Assembly: GCA_002413045.1 (NCBI GenBank)
Contig: DHWF01000041.1
Location: 37,726 to 101,725 of the forward strand
From: Chloroflexi bacterium UBA5189
GTDB lineage: Bacteria > Chloroflexota > Limnocylindria > Limnocylindrales > CSP1-4
Length of the DNA: 64,000 nt
Direction: 5' to 3'
A program made the translations under genes and the position numbers. Below, in pieces: positions 31,599 to 40,955 of the stretch. Position 1 is the first letter of the stretch. Every line of letters begins with the position of its first letter. The notes below the pieces were generated by a model that did no database searches, was not told the origin of the DNA, and saw only the letters and a program-made list of their open reading frames with translations.

Positions 31599-32669
31599 CT
31601 AGACGGGCAGGCTGAACCAGAACGTGGTGACGCCGGCCTCGGAGGTGGCACCGACGCGGCCCCCGGCCTGTTCGATGAGGCGCTTCACGATCGCGAGGCC
31701 GATGCCGGCACCCCCTGACGCGCGATCGCGCGAGCGCTCGACCCGGAAGAACCGTTCCCATACGCGAGGCAGGTCCTCGGGCGGGATGTCGCCGCCGGTG
31801 TTCGAGACGCGGACCATCGCGTCGCCGTCGTCGCGCCCCACCGTGACCCGGGCGGTGCCGCCGGACGGCGTGTACCGGATCGCGTTCTGGAGCAGGTTCG
31901 AGACGACCTGGGCGAGCTCATCGGAGCGGGCGTGGACGACGATCCCGGACGCGACGGCGGATTCGATCGCGATCGAGCGACGCGCGAACGACGGCGTGGC
32001 GAGCTCGAGGCTCGAGCGGACCAGCGCGCCGAGGTCGAGGTCCTCCGGCATCGGCCGCTCGTCGTCGGCGCCGGCGAGGGCATCGAGCGACGACGCAAGC
32101 CTCGTCAGCCGGTCGACCTCCTCGCGCAGCGAGTCGAACGTCGCTGGATCGGGCGGGAGCACGCCGTCCCGGAGCGCCTCGAGGTAGCCCTGCAGGTTCG
32201 TGAGTGGGGTTCGCAGCTCGTGCGAGGCGTTGACGACGAACTCGCGCCGGACCGCGTCCTGCTCCGCCAAGCGATCGACCATGACGTTGAATGCGTTGGC
32301 GAGCGCCCGGACCTCGGCCGGGCCCTCGACGGGCGCCGTGGCGCGCAGGTCGCCCTCCGCCGTGCGCTGGGCTGCGTCGGCGAGCCGCTCGATCGGGCGG
32401 GCGATGCGCCGCGCGAGGATCGAGCCGACGATGAGCGCGGCGATCGTGGCGACGACCGCGGCGACCACGAACACCCCGGCGACGCTCTTGGTGAACATCT
32501 CGCCGACGTGCTCCGCGGACTGGCCGGCGGCCGCCATGAGGTCCGCAAAGGACTGGGCGCCGACCTGCATGACCCCGAACGCGAGCACGATCAGGACGAC
32601 GGCGACCACGACGAGCGCGGCGGCCACGATCCGCGTGGCGATGCCGTCCGGCCGCATCGGAAGCTTCAT
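31599..32669 (-). CDS. Sensor histidine kinase
   Basis: 356 residues. Two transmembrane helices (about 13-35 and 65-88) frame a short periplasmic loop; a HAMP domain follows (RRIARPIERLADAAQRT), then the dimerisation domain with the phospho-acceptor NASHELRTPLTNLQGYL and the ATPase domain (N-box NLLQNAIRYTPSGG, G2-box GGAGIGLAIVKRLIEQ). It overlaps the response regulator gene by four bases and is read after it. Confidence 0.92.
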   Translation of the reverse strand: MKLPMRPDGIATRIVAAALVVVAVVLIVLAFGVMQVGAQSFADLMAAAGQSAEHVGEMFTKSVAGVFVVAAVVATIAALIVGSILARRIARPIERLADAAQRTAEGDLRATAPVEGPAEVRALANAFNVMVDRLAEQDAVRREFVVNASHELRTPLTNLQGYLEALRDGVLPPDPATFDSLREEVDRLTRLASSLDALAGADDERPMPEDLDLGALVRSSLELATPSFARRSIAIESAVASGIVVHARSDELAQVVSNLLQNAIRYTPSGGTARVTVGRDDGDAMVRVSNTGGDIPPEDLPRVWERFFRVERSRDRASGGAGIGLAIVKRLIEQAGGRVGATSEAGVTTFWFSLPV

Positions 32670-33436
32670 CCGGGCCGCCCCGGCTCGCCGGCGCTGGACC
32701 CAGCTCGCCGTCGCTCGACCCGCCCCGCGGCGCGATACCCCACGCCGCGCACGGTCGCCACGTACCGGGGCGAGTTGGCGTCGTCGCCGAGCTTCTCGCG
32801 CAGCCGCTTGATGTACACGTCGATCGCGCGATCGAGGACGTCGCCCTCGCTGGCGCCGTGGATCCCGTCGAGAAGCTGGTCGCGGGTGAGGGCCCGCCCA
32901 TCGGCGTCCAGGAGTGTCGCGAGGAGCCGCAGCTCCAGCGTGCTCAGCGGCACCGGTTGTCCGGCGATCCGCGCCTCGTGCCGCCCCGCATCCACGACCA
33001 GGTCGCCGCAGATGAGCTGCTCGTCCGGCCCGAGCGCATCGCCGAACGGCCGCTCCGTACGGCGCAGGATCGTGCGCACCCGGACGACCAGCTCGGCTGG
33101 GGAGAACGGCTTCGGGAGGTAGTCGTCGGCGCCCTCGCTCAGGCCGAGGATTCGGTCGCCGGTTGAGCCGCGCGCGGACAAGACGAGGATCGGGGTTTCG
33201 CCGAGTGTCCGCGCTCGACGGATGACGGAGAGCCCATCGAGGCCGGGCAGCATGAGGTCGAGGACGACGAGCCGTGGCGAATCCCGCTCGATCGCCCGGA
33301 GCGCCGCCGGGCCATCCGCGGCGGTGATCACGGGATACCGCTCGCGCTCGAGGTAGGTGCGGACCAGGGCGACGATCTTCGGGTCGTCGTCGACCACCAG
33401 GATCGGGGCGTCGGGGGCGGGCACGAGGACCATCAT
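32666..33436 (-). CDS. PhoB/OmpR-type response regulator
   Basis: 256 residues; the ATG at 33436 has another directly after it. The receiver domain has the acidic pair VVDDDPK, phospho-acceptor D in VVLDLMLPG, and K in LPKPF. The C-terminal winged helix (LSTLELRLLATLL, RAIDVYIKRLREKLG, VATVRGVGYRA) is of the OmpR class, which binds 11-bp direct repeats. It pairs with the kinase downstream. A candidate target of this class is the repeat cluster at 28450-28549. Confidence 0.93.
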   Translation of the reverse strand: MMVLVPAPDAPILVVDDDPKIVALVRTYLERERYPVITAADGPAALRAIERDSPRLVVLDLMLPGLDGLSVIRRARTLGETPILVLSARGSTGDRILGLSEGADDYLPKPFSPAELVVRVRTILRRTERPFGDALGPDEQLICGDLVVDAGRHEARIAGQPVPLSTLELRLLATLLDADGRALTRDQLLDGIHGASEGDVLDRAIDVYIKRLREKLGDDANSPRYVATVRGVGYRAAGRVERRRAGSSAGEPGRPG

Positions 33437-33502
33437 CGGTCGCCCGAGGGTCGCGGACAACCGTGACGCGCCGATGACGTGGTCCGCCCGTATCATCGGA
33501 CT

Positions 33503-33889
33503 GTGCCACCGATCGACGAGCTGATCCGAATCGAGCCGATCTACCTCGACCGGCTGTCCCGCCAGGGGATCTTCACGACGGGCCTCCTGCTGGAGGTCAC
33601 CGAGACCATCACGCGACGCCAGAACCTCGCCGATCAGGTCGGCGCGACGACGAACGACGTGCTCACCTGGCGCGACGAGGCCCAGATGCTGAACCTGGCG
33701 AGCTTCGGCCACCCGGAGCATCAGCTCCTCAGCCAGAGCGGGTTCGAGGGCCTCGCCGACATCCTCAAGGTCGACCTGGAGACGTTTGGGGCGCGCCTCA
33801 CGCGCGGCGCCCAGGAGCTCAAGATGGATCGACCGTCCGACCTCACGATCGAGGGCTGGTGGGACCAGGCGCACACGCTCGCCGAATAA
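33503..33889 (+). CDS. DUF4332 family protein
   Basis: 128 residues from a GTG six bases after TATCAT, thus a probable leaderless transcript. It contains two helix-hairpin-helix-like units: IEPIYLDRLSRQGIFTTGLLLE and LASFGHPEHQLLSQSGFEGLADIL, the pattern of DUF4332. Such HhH repeats usually bind nucleic acid or proteins without catalysis. It is read divergently from the two-component pair and begins a plus-strand operon with the next three genes. Confidence 0.75.
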   Translation: MPPIDELIRIEPIYLDRLSRQGIFTTGLLLEVTETITRRQNLADQVGATTNDVLTWRDEAQMLNLASFGHPEHQLLSQSGFEGLADILKVDLETFGARLTRGAQELKMDRPSDLTIEGWWDQAHTLAE

Positions 33890-33900
33890 CGGGCGGCTGG

Positions 33901-34527
33901 TTGATCGAGATCGCCACGGCGCTCGTCATCCTCGGCGTGTCGATCGCGCCGTTCCTGACGCCTCTGTACGTGCGCTTCGAGCAGGATCGGACCAACGTGG
34001 CGGGGCTGACCGGTTTCTCGACGGGCGAGCTCGATCAGGTCGTCGGGCAGATCCTCGGTGACCTGGTCCTGTGGCGGGGCGATTTCCACGTGCAGGCCGG
34101 CGCGGGCCCGGTGCTCGGCGGGGTCCTCACGGACGTGGAGCGATCCCACATGCTCGACGTCCGGAACGTGTTCACGGGGTTCTGGGCACTCGTGGCGGTC
34201 GGGATCCTGACGCTCGCGATTGGCGCTCGACGAGCACGCACTCCCGAGGCGAGGGCTGGCGCGTGGCGGGCGGTCCGGAACGGGGCTCGCGGGCTGGCCG
34301 TCGCCATCGCCGTGGTGGGCGTGTTCGCGGTCTTCGCCTTCGATGCCGCGTTCGAGGTGTTCCACCGGCTCTTCTTCAGCGCCGGGACGTACACGTTCGA
34401 TCCGGCCACCTCGAAGCTCGTCCAGCTGTTCCCCGATGCGTTCTGGTCGCAAACCGCGATCATCGTCGGTGTGGTGATTCTTTCCGTCGCGCTGCTCACC
34501 GGGTGGCAGGCAGGTCGGCGCGCCTGA
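33901..34527 (+). CDS. DUF1461 family integral membrane protein
   Basis: 208 residues from a TTG 12 bases after the previous stop; the frame is open further upstream inside the DUF4332 gene. Helices at about 3-22, 95-112, 138-155 and 180-200. The extracellular loop HMLDVRNVFTGFWAL and FHRLFFSAGTYTFDPATSKLVQLFP segments are the hallmark of DUF1461 (TIGR01906). Function unknown. It overlaps the next start (TGATG). Confidence 0.8.
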   Translation: MIEIATALVILGVSIAPFLTPLYVRFEQDRTNVAGLTGFSTGELDQVVGQILGDLVLWRGDFHVQAGAGPVLGGVLTDVERSHMLDVRNVFTGFWALVAVGILTLAIGARRARTPEARAGAWRAVRNGARGLAVAIAVVGVFAVFAFDAAFEVFHRLFFSAGTYTFDPATSKLVQLFPDAFWSQTAIIVGVVILSVALLTGWQAGRRA

Positions 34528-35792
34528 TGGGCATCCCGATCGCGCGGATCTTCGGGATCGAGATCCGGGTCCAGGTGACGTGGGCATTCATCCTCGCGCT
34601 CGTCGCGGTCATCGCGGTCGGGCAGCTGACCACGGTCGACCCGCAGCTCGAGCAGGTCACGGCGTGGTTCCTGGGCGGCCTCGTGGCGCTCGGGTTCTTC
34701 CTGAGCTCGGTGTCGCACGACCTCGCGCATGCACTGGTGGCGCGCCGGCGCGGCATCGCCGTCCCATCGATCGCGATCTCGTTCTTCGGAGGTGCGTCGC
34801 CGCTGGACCCGGCGTCGCCCGATCCGGGCGATGACGCGGCGATCGCCGCCTCCGGCCCGATCGCCAGCATCGTGATCGGCCTGGTGCTGCTCGTGCTCAT
34901 GATCGGAGCGGCCGGGCTCGGCGAGCGGTTCGACGCGGCCGCCGGCGTCCTCGCGGTGCTCGTGTTCCTGAACATGGTCCTGGGCTTCGTGAACCTCGTG
35001 CCGGCGTACCCGCTCGATGGCGGGCGGATCATCCGGGACCTGACCTGGCGCAGGTCCGGCTCCGAGCGGGCAGGCTGGCGGGCCGCATCGCGGAGTGGGC
35101 GGTTCACCGGCTGGTTCATCGTCGGACTCGGGATCGTCTACCTCATCGCTGCGGAGGACGTGACCGGCGCCCTGATCGCGCTCACCGGGTGGTTCCTCGT
35201 GCTCTCGTCGAATGCGGTTCGCGACCGGGTTCGGCTCGACGAGTTCGTCGCCGACCACCTCGTCAGCGAGGCCATGGAGCCGACGACGACGACTGTCTCG
35301 CCGAGCCTGACCGTCGACACGTTCGCAGCACAGCTGCTCGACGTTGAGTCCGGGATCAGCGCGGTGCCGGTCATGCGCGGCGACGAGATCATCGGGCTGC
35401 TGAGCGCCGGGCAGATCCGGCGACTCCGGCGCGGCCAGTGGGCAAGCACCCACGTGGCGGACGTCATGGCGACGCCGCCACGGCTCACCTTCCTCGCCCC
35501 GACGGCATCGCTCCGCGAAGGCCTCGAACAGGTCGCCAAGGCGCGACTCGACGGCCTACCGGTCCTGGAAGATGGCAAACTCGTCGGAGTGCTGAGTCGT
35601 CGCTCGATCGGGCGGTTCATCGGCGAGAAGCGAGCGCGCGCGGAGGTCACCGGCCGCGGCCCGAAGCCGCCGGCGGGTTCCGTGCCGCCCGAGGCCGCGA
35701 CGCCGCCCGAGGCCGCACTACCGCCGGCGCACGACGCGGCGCCGCCAGCCGAGGCACCGCCGCCCGAGGCCCCGACCGACCCGGCATCGTGA
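34527..35792 (+). CDS. M50 site-2 protease homologue with CBS domains, HDxxH variant
   Basis: 421 residues. Six transmembrane segments in residues 1-235, with SHDLAHALVA (H64, D65, H68) where HExxH is expected, and NLVPAYPLDGGRI as the second metal motif. Two CBS domains (about 245-300 and 305-360) follow; they usually sense adenine nucleotides. The C-terminal 60 residues are Pro/Ala/Glu-rich. Asp in place of the catalytic Glu may weaken or abolish proteolysis. It overlaps moeA by four bases. Confidence 0.85.
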   Translation: MGIPIARIFGIEIRVQVTWAFILALVAVIAVGQLTTVDPQLEQVTAWFLGGLVALGFFLSSVSHDLAHALVARRRGIAVPSIAISFFGGASPLDPASPDPGDDAAIAASGPIASIVIGLVLLVLMIGAAGLGERFDAAAGVLAVLVFLNMVLGFVNLVPAYPLDGGRIIRDLTWRRSGSERAGWRAASRSGRFTGWFIVGLGIVYLIAAEDVTGALIALTGWFLVLSSNAVRDRVRLDEFVADHLVSEAMEPTTTTVSPSLTVDTFAAQLLDVESGISAVPVMRGDEIIGLLSAGQIRRLRRGQWASTHVADVMATPPRLTFLAPTASLREGLEQVAKARLDGLPVLEDGKLVGVLSRRSIGRFIGEKRARAEVTGRGPKPPAGSVPPEAATPPEAALPPAHDAAPPAEAPPPEAPTDPAS

Positions 35793-37126
35793 GCGGGGGC
35801 GAGGCGCTCCACTCGGTCGAGGCGGCGCGCGCGGCCATCCTCGGCGCGATCGCCGGGCCGCTTGGTGAGGAGTCCGTCGCGGTCGATGCGGCACTCGGGC
35901 GGGTGCTCGCGCGGGATGTCGTGGCCGCGGTCACGCTCCCGCCCTGGGACAACTCGGCGATGGACGGCTACGCGGTGCGTGCCCCCGACGCGGCGGGCGC
36001 CACCGAGGCGGATCCGGTGCGGCTCGTCGTGAGCGGCGAGGTCCCGGCGGGCGGCGTGCCCACCGAGGCCGTGCGCCACGGGAGCGGGATTCGCATCGCA
36101 ACCGGTGCGGCAATCCCGCAGGGAGCGGACGCCGTCGTCCCGGTCGAGGACACGACGCCGTTCGATGCGGCGGGCAACGCGGGAGCGCGTGGCCGCGACG
36201 CCTCCGGCCCAGTGCCCGCGGCGATCCTGGTCCACGTGCCGGCGCGGGCCGGTGGGAATGTGCGCCGCCGCGGGAGCGACCTCGTCGAGGGAGCAACGAT
36301 TCTCGCCTCCGGAACCGCCATCTCGCCGGCCGCAGTGGCACTCGCGGCCGGCGCGGGCCTCGCGAACCTGCAGGTGCGACGGCGCGCGCGCGTCGGCGTC
36401 CTCGCCACCGGCAACGAGGTGCGAGCCGCGGGCACGGAGCTCGGCGCCGCTGGCATCCCGGACGCGAACGGGCCGGGCCTGCGCGCCCTCGTCGAGACGG
36501 CGGGCGCCGAGCCGATGGACCTTGGCATCGCACCGGACGATCTCGACGATGTCATCGGTCGGCTTCGTGGCGCGCTCGCGAATGGCGTCGATGCGATCGT
36601 CGTCGCGGGCGGTGTCTCGGTCGGACCCTACGACGTGGTCAAGGTCGCCTTCGAGACCGTCGGCCGGATCGACCTGTGGCGGGTCGCGGTCCAGCCCGGC
36701 AAGCCGTTCGCGTTTGGAACCGCGACGCGGCCGGACGGCGGGCGCGCGCTCCTGTTCGGGCTGCCGGGCAACCCCGTGTCGAGCTTCGTCACGTTCGAGC
36801 TGTTCGTCCGTCCCGCGATCCGCGCCATGTCCGGGCGGCAGGATCTGCTCCGGCCCGTCGATCGGGCCGTGCTGCTGGACGAGGTTCGAACCGCGCCCGG
36901 CCGGCGCGCGTTCCTGCGCGTCACCGCGGATCGCGACGCGGATGGCGGCCCGGTTCGCGATGGAACCGGCCGCGTCCAGGTTCGCCTGTCGCGCGGGCCG
37001 GCAGGACAGGGGAGCCACGTCCTGTCGGCGCTCGCCGCGGCCGACGCGCTCGCCGTGGTTCCGGAATCGGTCGAGACGCACACGGCCGGCGGTCCGGTCG
37101 AGCTCTGGTGGCTCGACGCGCCGTAG
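35789..37126 (+). CDS. moeA: Molybdopterin molybdenumtransferase MoeA
   Basis: Inserts molybdenum into adenylylated molybdopterin. 445 residues from a GTG in the TGA of the preceding gene. PPWDNSAMDGYAV (near residue 52), TGAAIPQGADAVVP, TGNEVRAAG and VAGGVSVGPYDVVK are family motifs, and LFGLPGNPVSSFVTFE lies in domain III. It needs the Mog-type enzyme encoded at 37803 as its partner. It is the first of three Moco genes here. Confidence 0.95.
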   Translation: MSGGEALHSVEAARAAILGAIAGPLGEESVAVDAALGRVLARDVVAAVTLPPWDNSAMDGYAVRAPDAAGATEADPVRLVVSGEVPAGGVPTEAVRHGSGIRIATGAAIPQGADAVVPVEDTTPFDAAGNAGARGRDASGPVPAAILVHVPARAGGNVRRRGSDLVEGATILASGTAISPAAVALAAGAGLANLQVRRRARVGVLATGNEVRAAGTELGAAGIPDANGPGLRALVETAGAEPMDLGIAPDDLDDVIGRLRGALANGVDAIVVAGGVSVGPYDVVKVAFETVGRIDLWRVAVQPGKPFAFGTATRPDGGRALLFGLPGNPVSSFVTFELFVRPAIRAMSGRQDLLRPVDRAVLLDEVRTAPGRRAFLRVTADRDADGGPVRDGTGRVQVRLSRGPAGQGSHVLSALAAADALAVVPESVETHTAGGPVELWWLDAP

Positions 37127-37167
37127 CCGCCGCGACGGAGCCGCCGCGCCGTAGCATTGCCAGCGAC

Positions 37168-37797
37168 ATGGAGCGCCCACCCGGTCCCACACCGCGCGCC
37201 GAGCGTCGCCGCTTGACCCACGTCGATCGAACGGGCCGCCCGCGGATGGTCGACGTGAGCGCGAAGCCCGCCACCGCCCGCCGGGCCGTCGCCGAAGCGT
37301 TCGTCGCCCTGTCCGCGGAGACGCTCAGCCTGGTCATCGATGGCCGGGCCGCCAAGGGCGACGTGCTCGTGGCCGCGGAGCTTGCCGGCGTGATGGGCGG
37401 CAAGCGCACGTCGGAGCTCATCCCACTGTGCCACCCGATCGCGCTGACGGATCTGCTCGTCACGGTAACGCCGGACCGCATCGGGGGCGGCCTCCGAATC
37501 CGCGCCGAGGCGGCGACCACCGGCCCGACCGGCGTCGAGATGGAGGCGCTCACCGCGGCCTCCGTCGCGGCGCTGACCGTGTACGACATGGTCAAAGGCG
37601 TCGAGCGCGGCGTCGAGATCCGATCGATCCACCTCGTCTCCAAGTCGGGCGGGCAGAGCGGCGAGTGGCGCCGTACCGGAGATATGGCCGGTGGCGCCGG
37701 CGCCGGAGCCGGAGCCGGAGCGCCATTTGTCCCCCAGGGCCCACGACAGCGACGTCCCGGCGAGCGCGTCGCCGGCCGGATCCACAAGAAGCCCTGA
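37168..37797 (+). CDS. moaC: Cyclic pyranopterin monophosphate synthase
   Basis: 209 residues. LTHVDRTGRPRMVDVSAKPATARRA, KGDVLVAAELAGVMGGKRTSELIPLCHPI and TGVEMEALTAASVAALTVYDMVK cover the family's active-site lysines and histidines. The C-terminal 45 residues are Gly/Ala-rich and extra. MoaA is not in the window, so the pathway is split. TAGCAT lies ten bases before the ATG. Confidence 0.95.
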   Translation: MERPPGPTPRAERRRLTHVDRTGRPRMVDVSAKPATARRAVAEAFVALSAETLSLVIDGRAAKGDVLVAAELAGVMGGKRTSELIPLCHPIALTDLLVTVTPDRIGGGLRIRAEAATTGPTGVEMEALTAASVAALTVYDMVKGVERGVEIRSIHLVSKSGGQSGEWRRTGDMAGGAGAGAGAGAPFVPQGPRQRRPGERVAGRIHKKP

Positions 37798-37802
37798 CCG
37801 GC

Positions 37803-38381
37803 GTGGGGGGCCAGGGCGATGCCCACGACGACCACGCGGGAGTGCCCTCCGGGACGCGGGCGCTGATCGTGACCATCAGCGACGGCGTCGCGGCGGGGAC
37901 GCGCGCCGACGAGGCGGGCCCAGCGCTGAGCGCGCGACTCGTCGGTCACGGCTTTGCCGTCGACCGCGCGGCGGTCCCGGACGAGCGCGCGCGAATCGAG
38001 GCCGCGCTCACCGTCGGCGTCGCCGATCATGCCCTCGTGATCACGACCGGCGGCACGGGCCTCACGCCGCGCGACGTCACGCCGCAGGCGACGCTCGCGG
38101 TGATCGATTACGAGGTGCCCGGCCTCGCGGAGGCGATTCGCGCCTTCGGGCGCGCCCACACCCCCATGGCCGACCTGTCCCGTGGCGTGGTCGGCGTGCT
38201 GAAGGGCACGCTGATCGTGAACGTGCCGGGCAGCCCGCGCGCCGCGCTGGAGTGCCTCGAGGCCCTCGAGCCGACCCTGCAGCACGCACTGGAGACCCTC
38301 AGCGGGCCGTTCGATCACGGCGCGGCCGGCGCCGGCCACGAGGCGCGCCCGGACCTGCCGGACCCGGAGCTCTCCAAATGA
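37803..38381 (+). CDS. MogA/MoaB-type molybdopterin adenylyltransferase
   Basis: 192 residues from a GTG five bases after moaC. ALIVTISDGVAAGTRADEAGP and TTGGTGLTPRDVTP are the MPT-binding motifs, with GTLIVNVPGSPRAALECLE near the C-terminus. It activates molybdopterin by adenylylation before MoeA acts. It overlaps the next gene by four bases. Confidence 0.92.
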   Translation: MGGQGDAHDDHAGVPSGTRALIVTISDGVAAGTRADEAGPALSARLVGHGFAVDRAAVPDERARIEAALTVGVADHALVITTGGTGLTPRDVTPQATLAVIDYEVPGLAEAIRAFGRAHTPMADLSRGVVGVLKGTLIVNVPGSPRAALECLEALEPTLQHALETLSGPFDHGAAGAGHEARPDLPDPELSK

Positions 38382-40519
38382 ACGCGATCTTCGAGGACGT
38401 CCCGTACTACCCGCTCGTGTTCGTCGTGTTCTGGGGCGCCGTGGTCGTGTTCGGCCTGGCGATGGCGCGCCACCTGCGCGTGTTCGCCGCGACGCGCGCC
38501 GCCGGCCCAAGCCCGTTCGAGGATGTTCGGGCGCGGTTCGCCGGCCTCATCCAGTACGCCTTCGTGCAGACCAAGATGTTCAAGGACCCGCGCGCGGCGA
38601 TCCTGCATCTCGGGATCTTCTGGGGCTTCATCCTGCTCACGATCGGCACGGCGAACGTCGTGACCGGGGGTCTCGTCCAGCAGGTCCTCAGCGCGCCGTT
38701 CGGGGGCGTGCTCTGGGCAGCCATCCTGGCGATGCAGAACGTGGTCGCGGTGACCGTGATCGCGTTCATCCTGTGGGCGTTCGAACGACGCCTGATCTCC
38801 AGGCCGGCCCGCCTCACCTACAACCTCGATGCCCTCCTGATCCTCGGCATGATCGGCACGCTCGTTGCCGCCGAATTCTTCGCCCAGGCGTTCGAGATCG
38901 CCCGCTACGGCGCCCAGCCGGGCGCGTTCATCACCTCGGCCATCGCCCAACCGCTCGGCGGCATCGGCGGCCTGTCGCGCGCCGGGCTCGAGACCGGCTT
39001 CGCGATCCTGTGGTGGCTGCACATGCTCATCGTCGCGGCGTTCCTCGTGTACCTGCCTGGCAGCAAGCACCTCCACATCGCGACGAGCTTCTTCAACATC
39101 TACTTCCGGAAGCTCAAGCCGCGCGGCGAGCTGCCCGCGATGGACCTCGAGGCCGAGGACGCGACCTTCGGCCTGCGGACGCTCGCAGACCTCGGCTGGA
39201 ACGACCTGCTCGACGGCTTCACCTGCACCGAGTGTGGCCGCTGCCAGCAGGCCTGCCCGGCCTGGAATACGGGCAAACCGCTCAACCCGAAGCAATTCAT
39301 CATGGGCATCCGGGACATGTCCGTGGAGGCCGAGCACGGCCTCCCGCTCATCCCGAACTCACCCTCGGCCGCGAGCTTCGGGCTAACGGACGTCATCAAC
39401 CAGGCGGCGATGCTCTCGCCGATCGTCGACAACGCAATCCCGTACGACGCCGTCTGGGACTGCGTCACCTGCGGCGCGTGCGTCGAGGCGTGCCCGGTCC
39501 TGATCGAGCACGTCGACAAGATCGTCGGCCTGCGCCGGAACCTCGTCCTCGAGGACTCGCGCTTCCCGACGGAGCTCAACGGCGCGTTCCGGAACATGGA
39601 GGGCGTCGGCAACCCGTGGGGCCAGCCACCGACGACCCGCACCGACTGGACCAAGGGCCTCGCATTCGAGATCCCGCTCGTGGCCGACGTCGCGGCGCGG
39701 GGCGAGCTCGGCAGCCTCGATGTCCTGTACTGGGTCGGCTGCGCGGCCGCGTTCGATGAGCGCAACCGCAAGGTGGCGCGTGCCTTCGCGACGTGCCTCG
39801 ACGCCGCGGGGATCAACTTCGCGATCCTGGGGCAGGAGGAGTCGTGCACAGGCGATCCGGCGCGGCGGATGGGTAACGACTATGTCTTCCAGATGCTCGC
39901 GAGCGGCAACATCGAGACGCTCAACCGCTACCGGATGGGCGAGCGGACGATCGTGACCGCCTGCCCGCACTGCTTCAACTCGATCGGTAACGAGTATGGC
40001 CAGCTCGGTGGCAACTTCCGAGTCATCCACCACGCGGCGTTCCTGCGCGAGCTTCTGGCCAACGGCCGGCTCCGCGTTGTCGACGCAGACGCGGGCGCGA
40101 ACGGCGCCGGCGGCACGGGCCGCTCGGTCACGCTGCACGACTCGTGCTACCTGACCCGCTACAACGGGATCGTCGACCAGCCGCGGGAGGTCCTCGGCTC
40201 GATCGCCGGCCTCGAGTTGCGGGAGATGGACAACCGGGGCAAGAACACGTTCTGCTGTGGGGCGGGCGGCGGCCGCATGTGGATGGAGGAGACCCGCGGC
40301 ACGCGCATCAACGAGGCGCGGACCTCGCAGGCCCTGGCGACCGGTGCATCGACGGTCGCGACCGAGTGCCCGTTCTGCATGACGATGCTGAAGGACGGCC
40401 TCGAAGCGGCGCAATCGGGCACCGGCGGCACCGTCAAGGCGATCGACATTGCCGAGCTCCTCGCCGAATCCCTCGCCCCGACCCAGCCCGGCTCGCGCGC
40501 CCTGCCGGTCCTGCAGTAG
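38378..40519 (+). CDS. Membrane FeS oxidoreductase, likely ETF:quinone oxidoreductase
   Basis: 713 residues. Residues 1-235 hold six helices with a NarI-like heme-b subunit pattern. Two ferredoxin-type clusters follow (CTECGRCQQACP from C283, CVTCGACVEACP from C362), then two CCG domains: GCAAAFDE...ACPHCFNS and DSCYL...CCGAGGGRMW. This fused HdrD/GlpC-like form is the EMO type, known to link ETF to menaquinone in Geobacter, Syntrophomonas and actinobacteria. The nearby acyl-CoA dehydrogenase and etfBA support this role. It may anchor a beta-oxidation electron branch. Confidence 0.88.
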   Translation: MNAIFEDVPYYPLVFVVFWGAVVVFGLAMARHLRVFAATRAAGPSPFEDVRARFAGLIQYAFVQTKMFKDPRAAILHLGIFWGFILLTIGTANVVTGGLVQQVLSAPFGGVLWAAILAMQNVVAVTVIAFILWAFERRLISRPARLTYNLDALLILGMIGTLVAAEFFAQAFEIARYGAQPGAFITSAIAQPLGGIGGLSRAGLETGFAILWWLHMLIVAAFLVYLPGSKHLHIATSFFNIYFRKLKPRGELPAMDLEAEDATFGLRTLADLGWNDLLDGFTCTECGRCQQACPAWNTGKPLNPKQFIMGIRDMSVEAEHGLPLIPNSPSAASFGLTDVINQAAMLSPIVDNAIPYDAVWDCVTCGACVEACPVLIEHVDKIVGLRRNLVLEDSRFPTELNGAFRNMEGVGNPWGQPPTTRTDWTKGLAFEIPLVADVAARGELGSLDVLYWVGCAAAFDERNRKVARAFATCLDAAGINFAILGQEESCTGDPARRMGNDYVFQMLASGNIETLNRYRMGERTIVTACPHCFNSIGNEYGQLGGNFRVIHHAAFLRELLANGRLRVVDADAGANGAGGTGRSVTLHDSCYLTRYNGIVDQPREVLGSIAGLELREMDNRGKNTFCCGAGGGRMWMEETRGTRINEARTSQALATGASTVATECPFCMTMLKDGLEAAQSGTGGTVKAIDIAELLAESLAPTQPGSRALPVLQ

Positions 40520-40952
40520 GGCGGGACAGCGCCCGCGGGGACGGTCCGCCTGGCCGATCCGCCGGGCCGGCCCGTTCTTTCGGCCAGTCCGCAGCTCCTG
40601 TCGGCGGTTGGCAGGGTCCGCCACGCCCGTTTCAAGATGGTTCGAGTCATGCCGAACGATCGCCGTCAGGGCCAGATTCGCCCGGCCGTTCGCCTGCGAT
40701 GCCGCGGAAGTCGTGCTCGAATCTGGCGATGCAGTGGCGTCGGGTCCTCACGAGCGCCGGTTCGTCATTTCACCTGGTTCTGTACCGTGGCGCTCAGCCG
40801 CGCCAACTGTGGCGAGGTGCGGACGCTAGCGTCGGTAGATCGAACGTAGCGGAGGTCAAGTTGCAGGAGCGTCCAGCCCGCCTCGACGATTCGGCCATTC
40901 CTTTCAATGGTTCGGCTTCAGTCGAAGCAACTCGCAAGGTGCTCCGGAGGCG
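40520..40952. other. Intergenic region with a 10-bp inverted repeat
   Basis: 433 bp with no gene I can support. It holds GCCAGATTCG (40671-40680) and its exact reverse complement (40718-40727), 37 bases apart, and a short hairpin CCATT/AATGG (40895-40910) upstream of the next start. It is read past the end of the FeS protein gene. No promoter is clear. Confidence 0.5.
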
Positions 40953-40955
40953 GTG

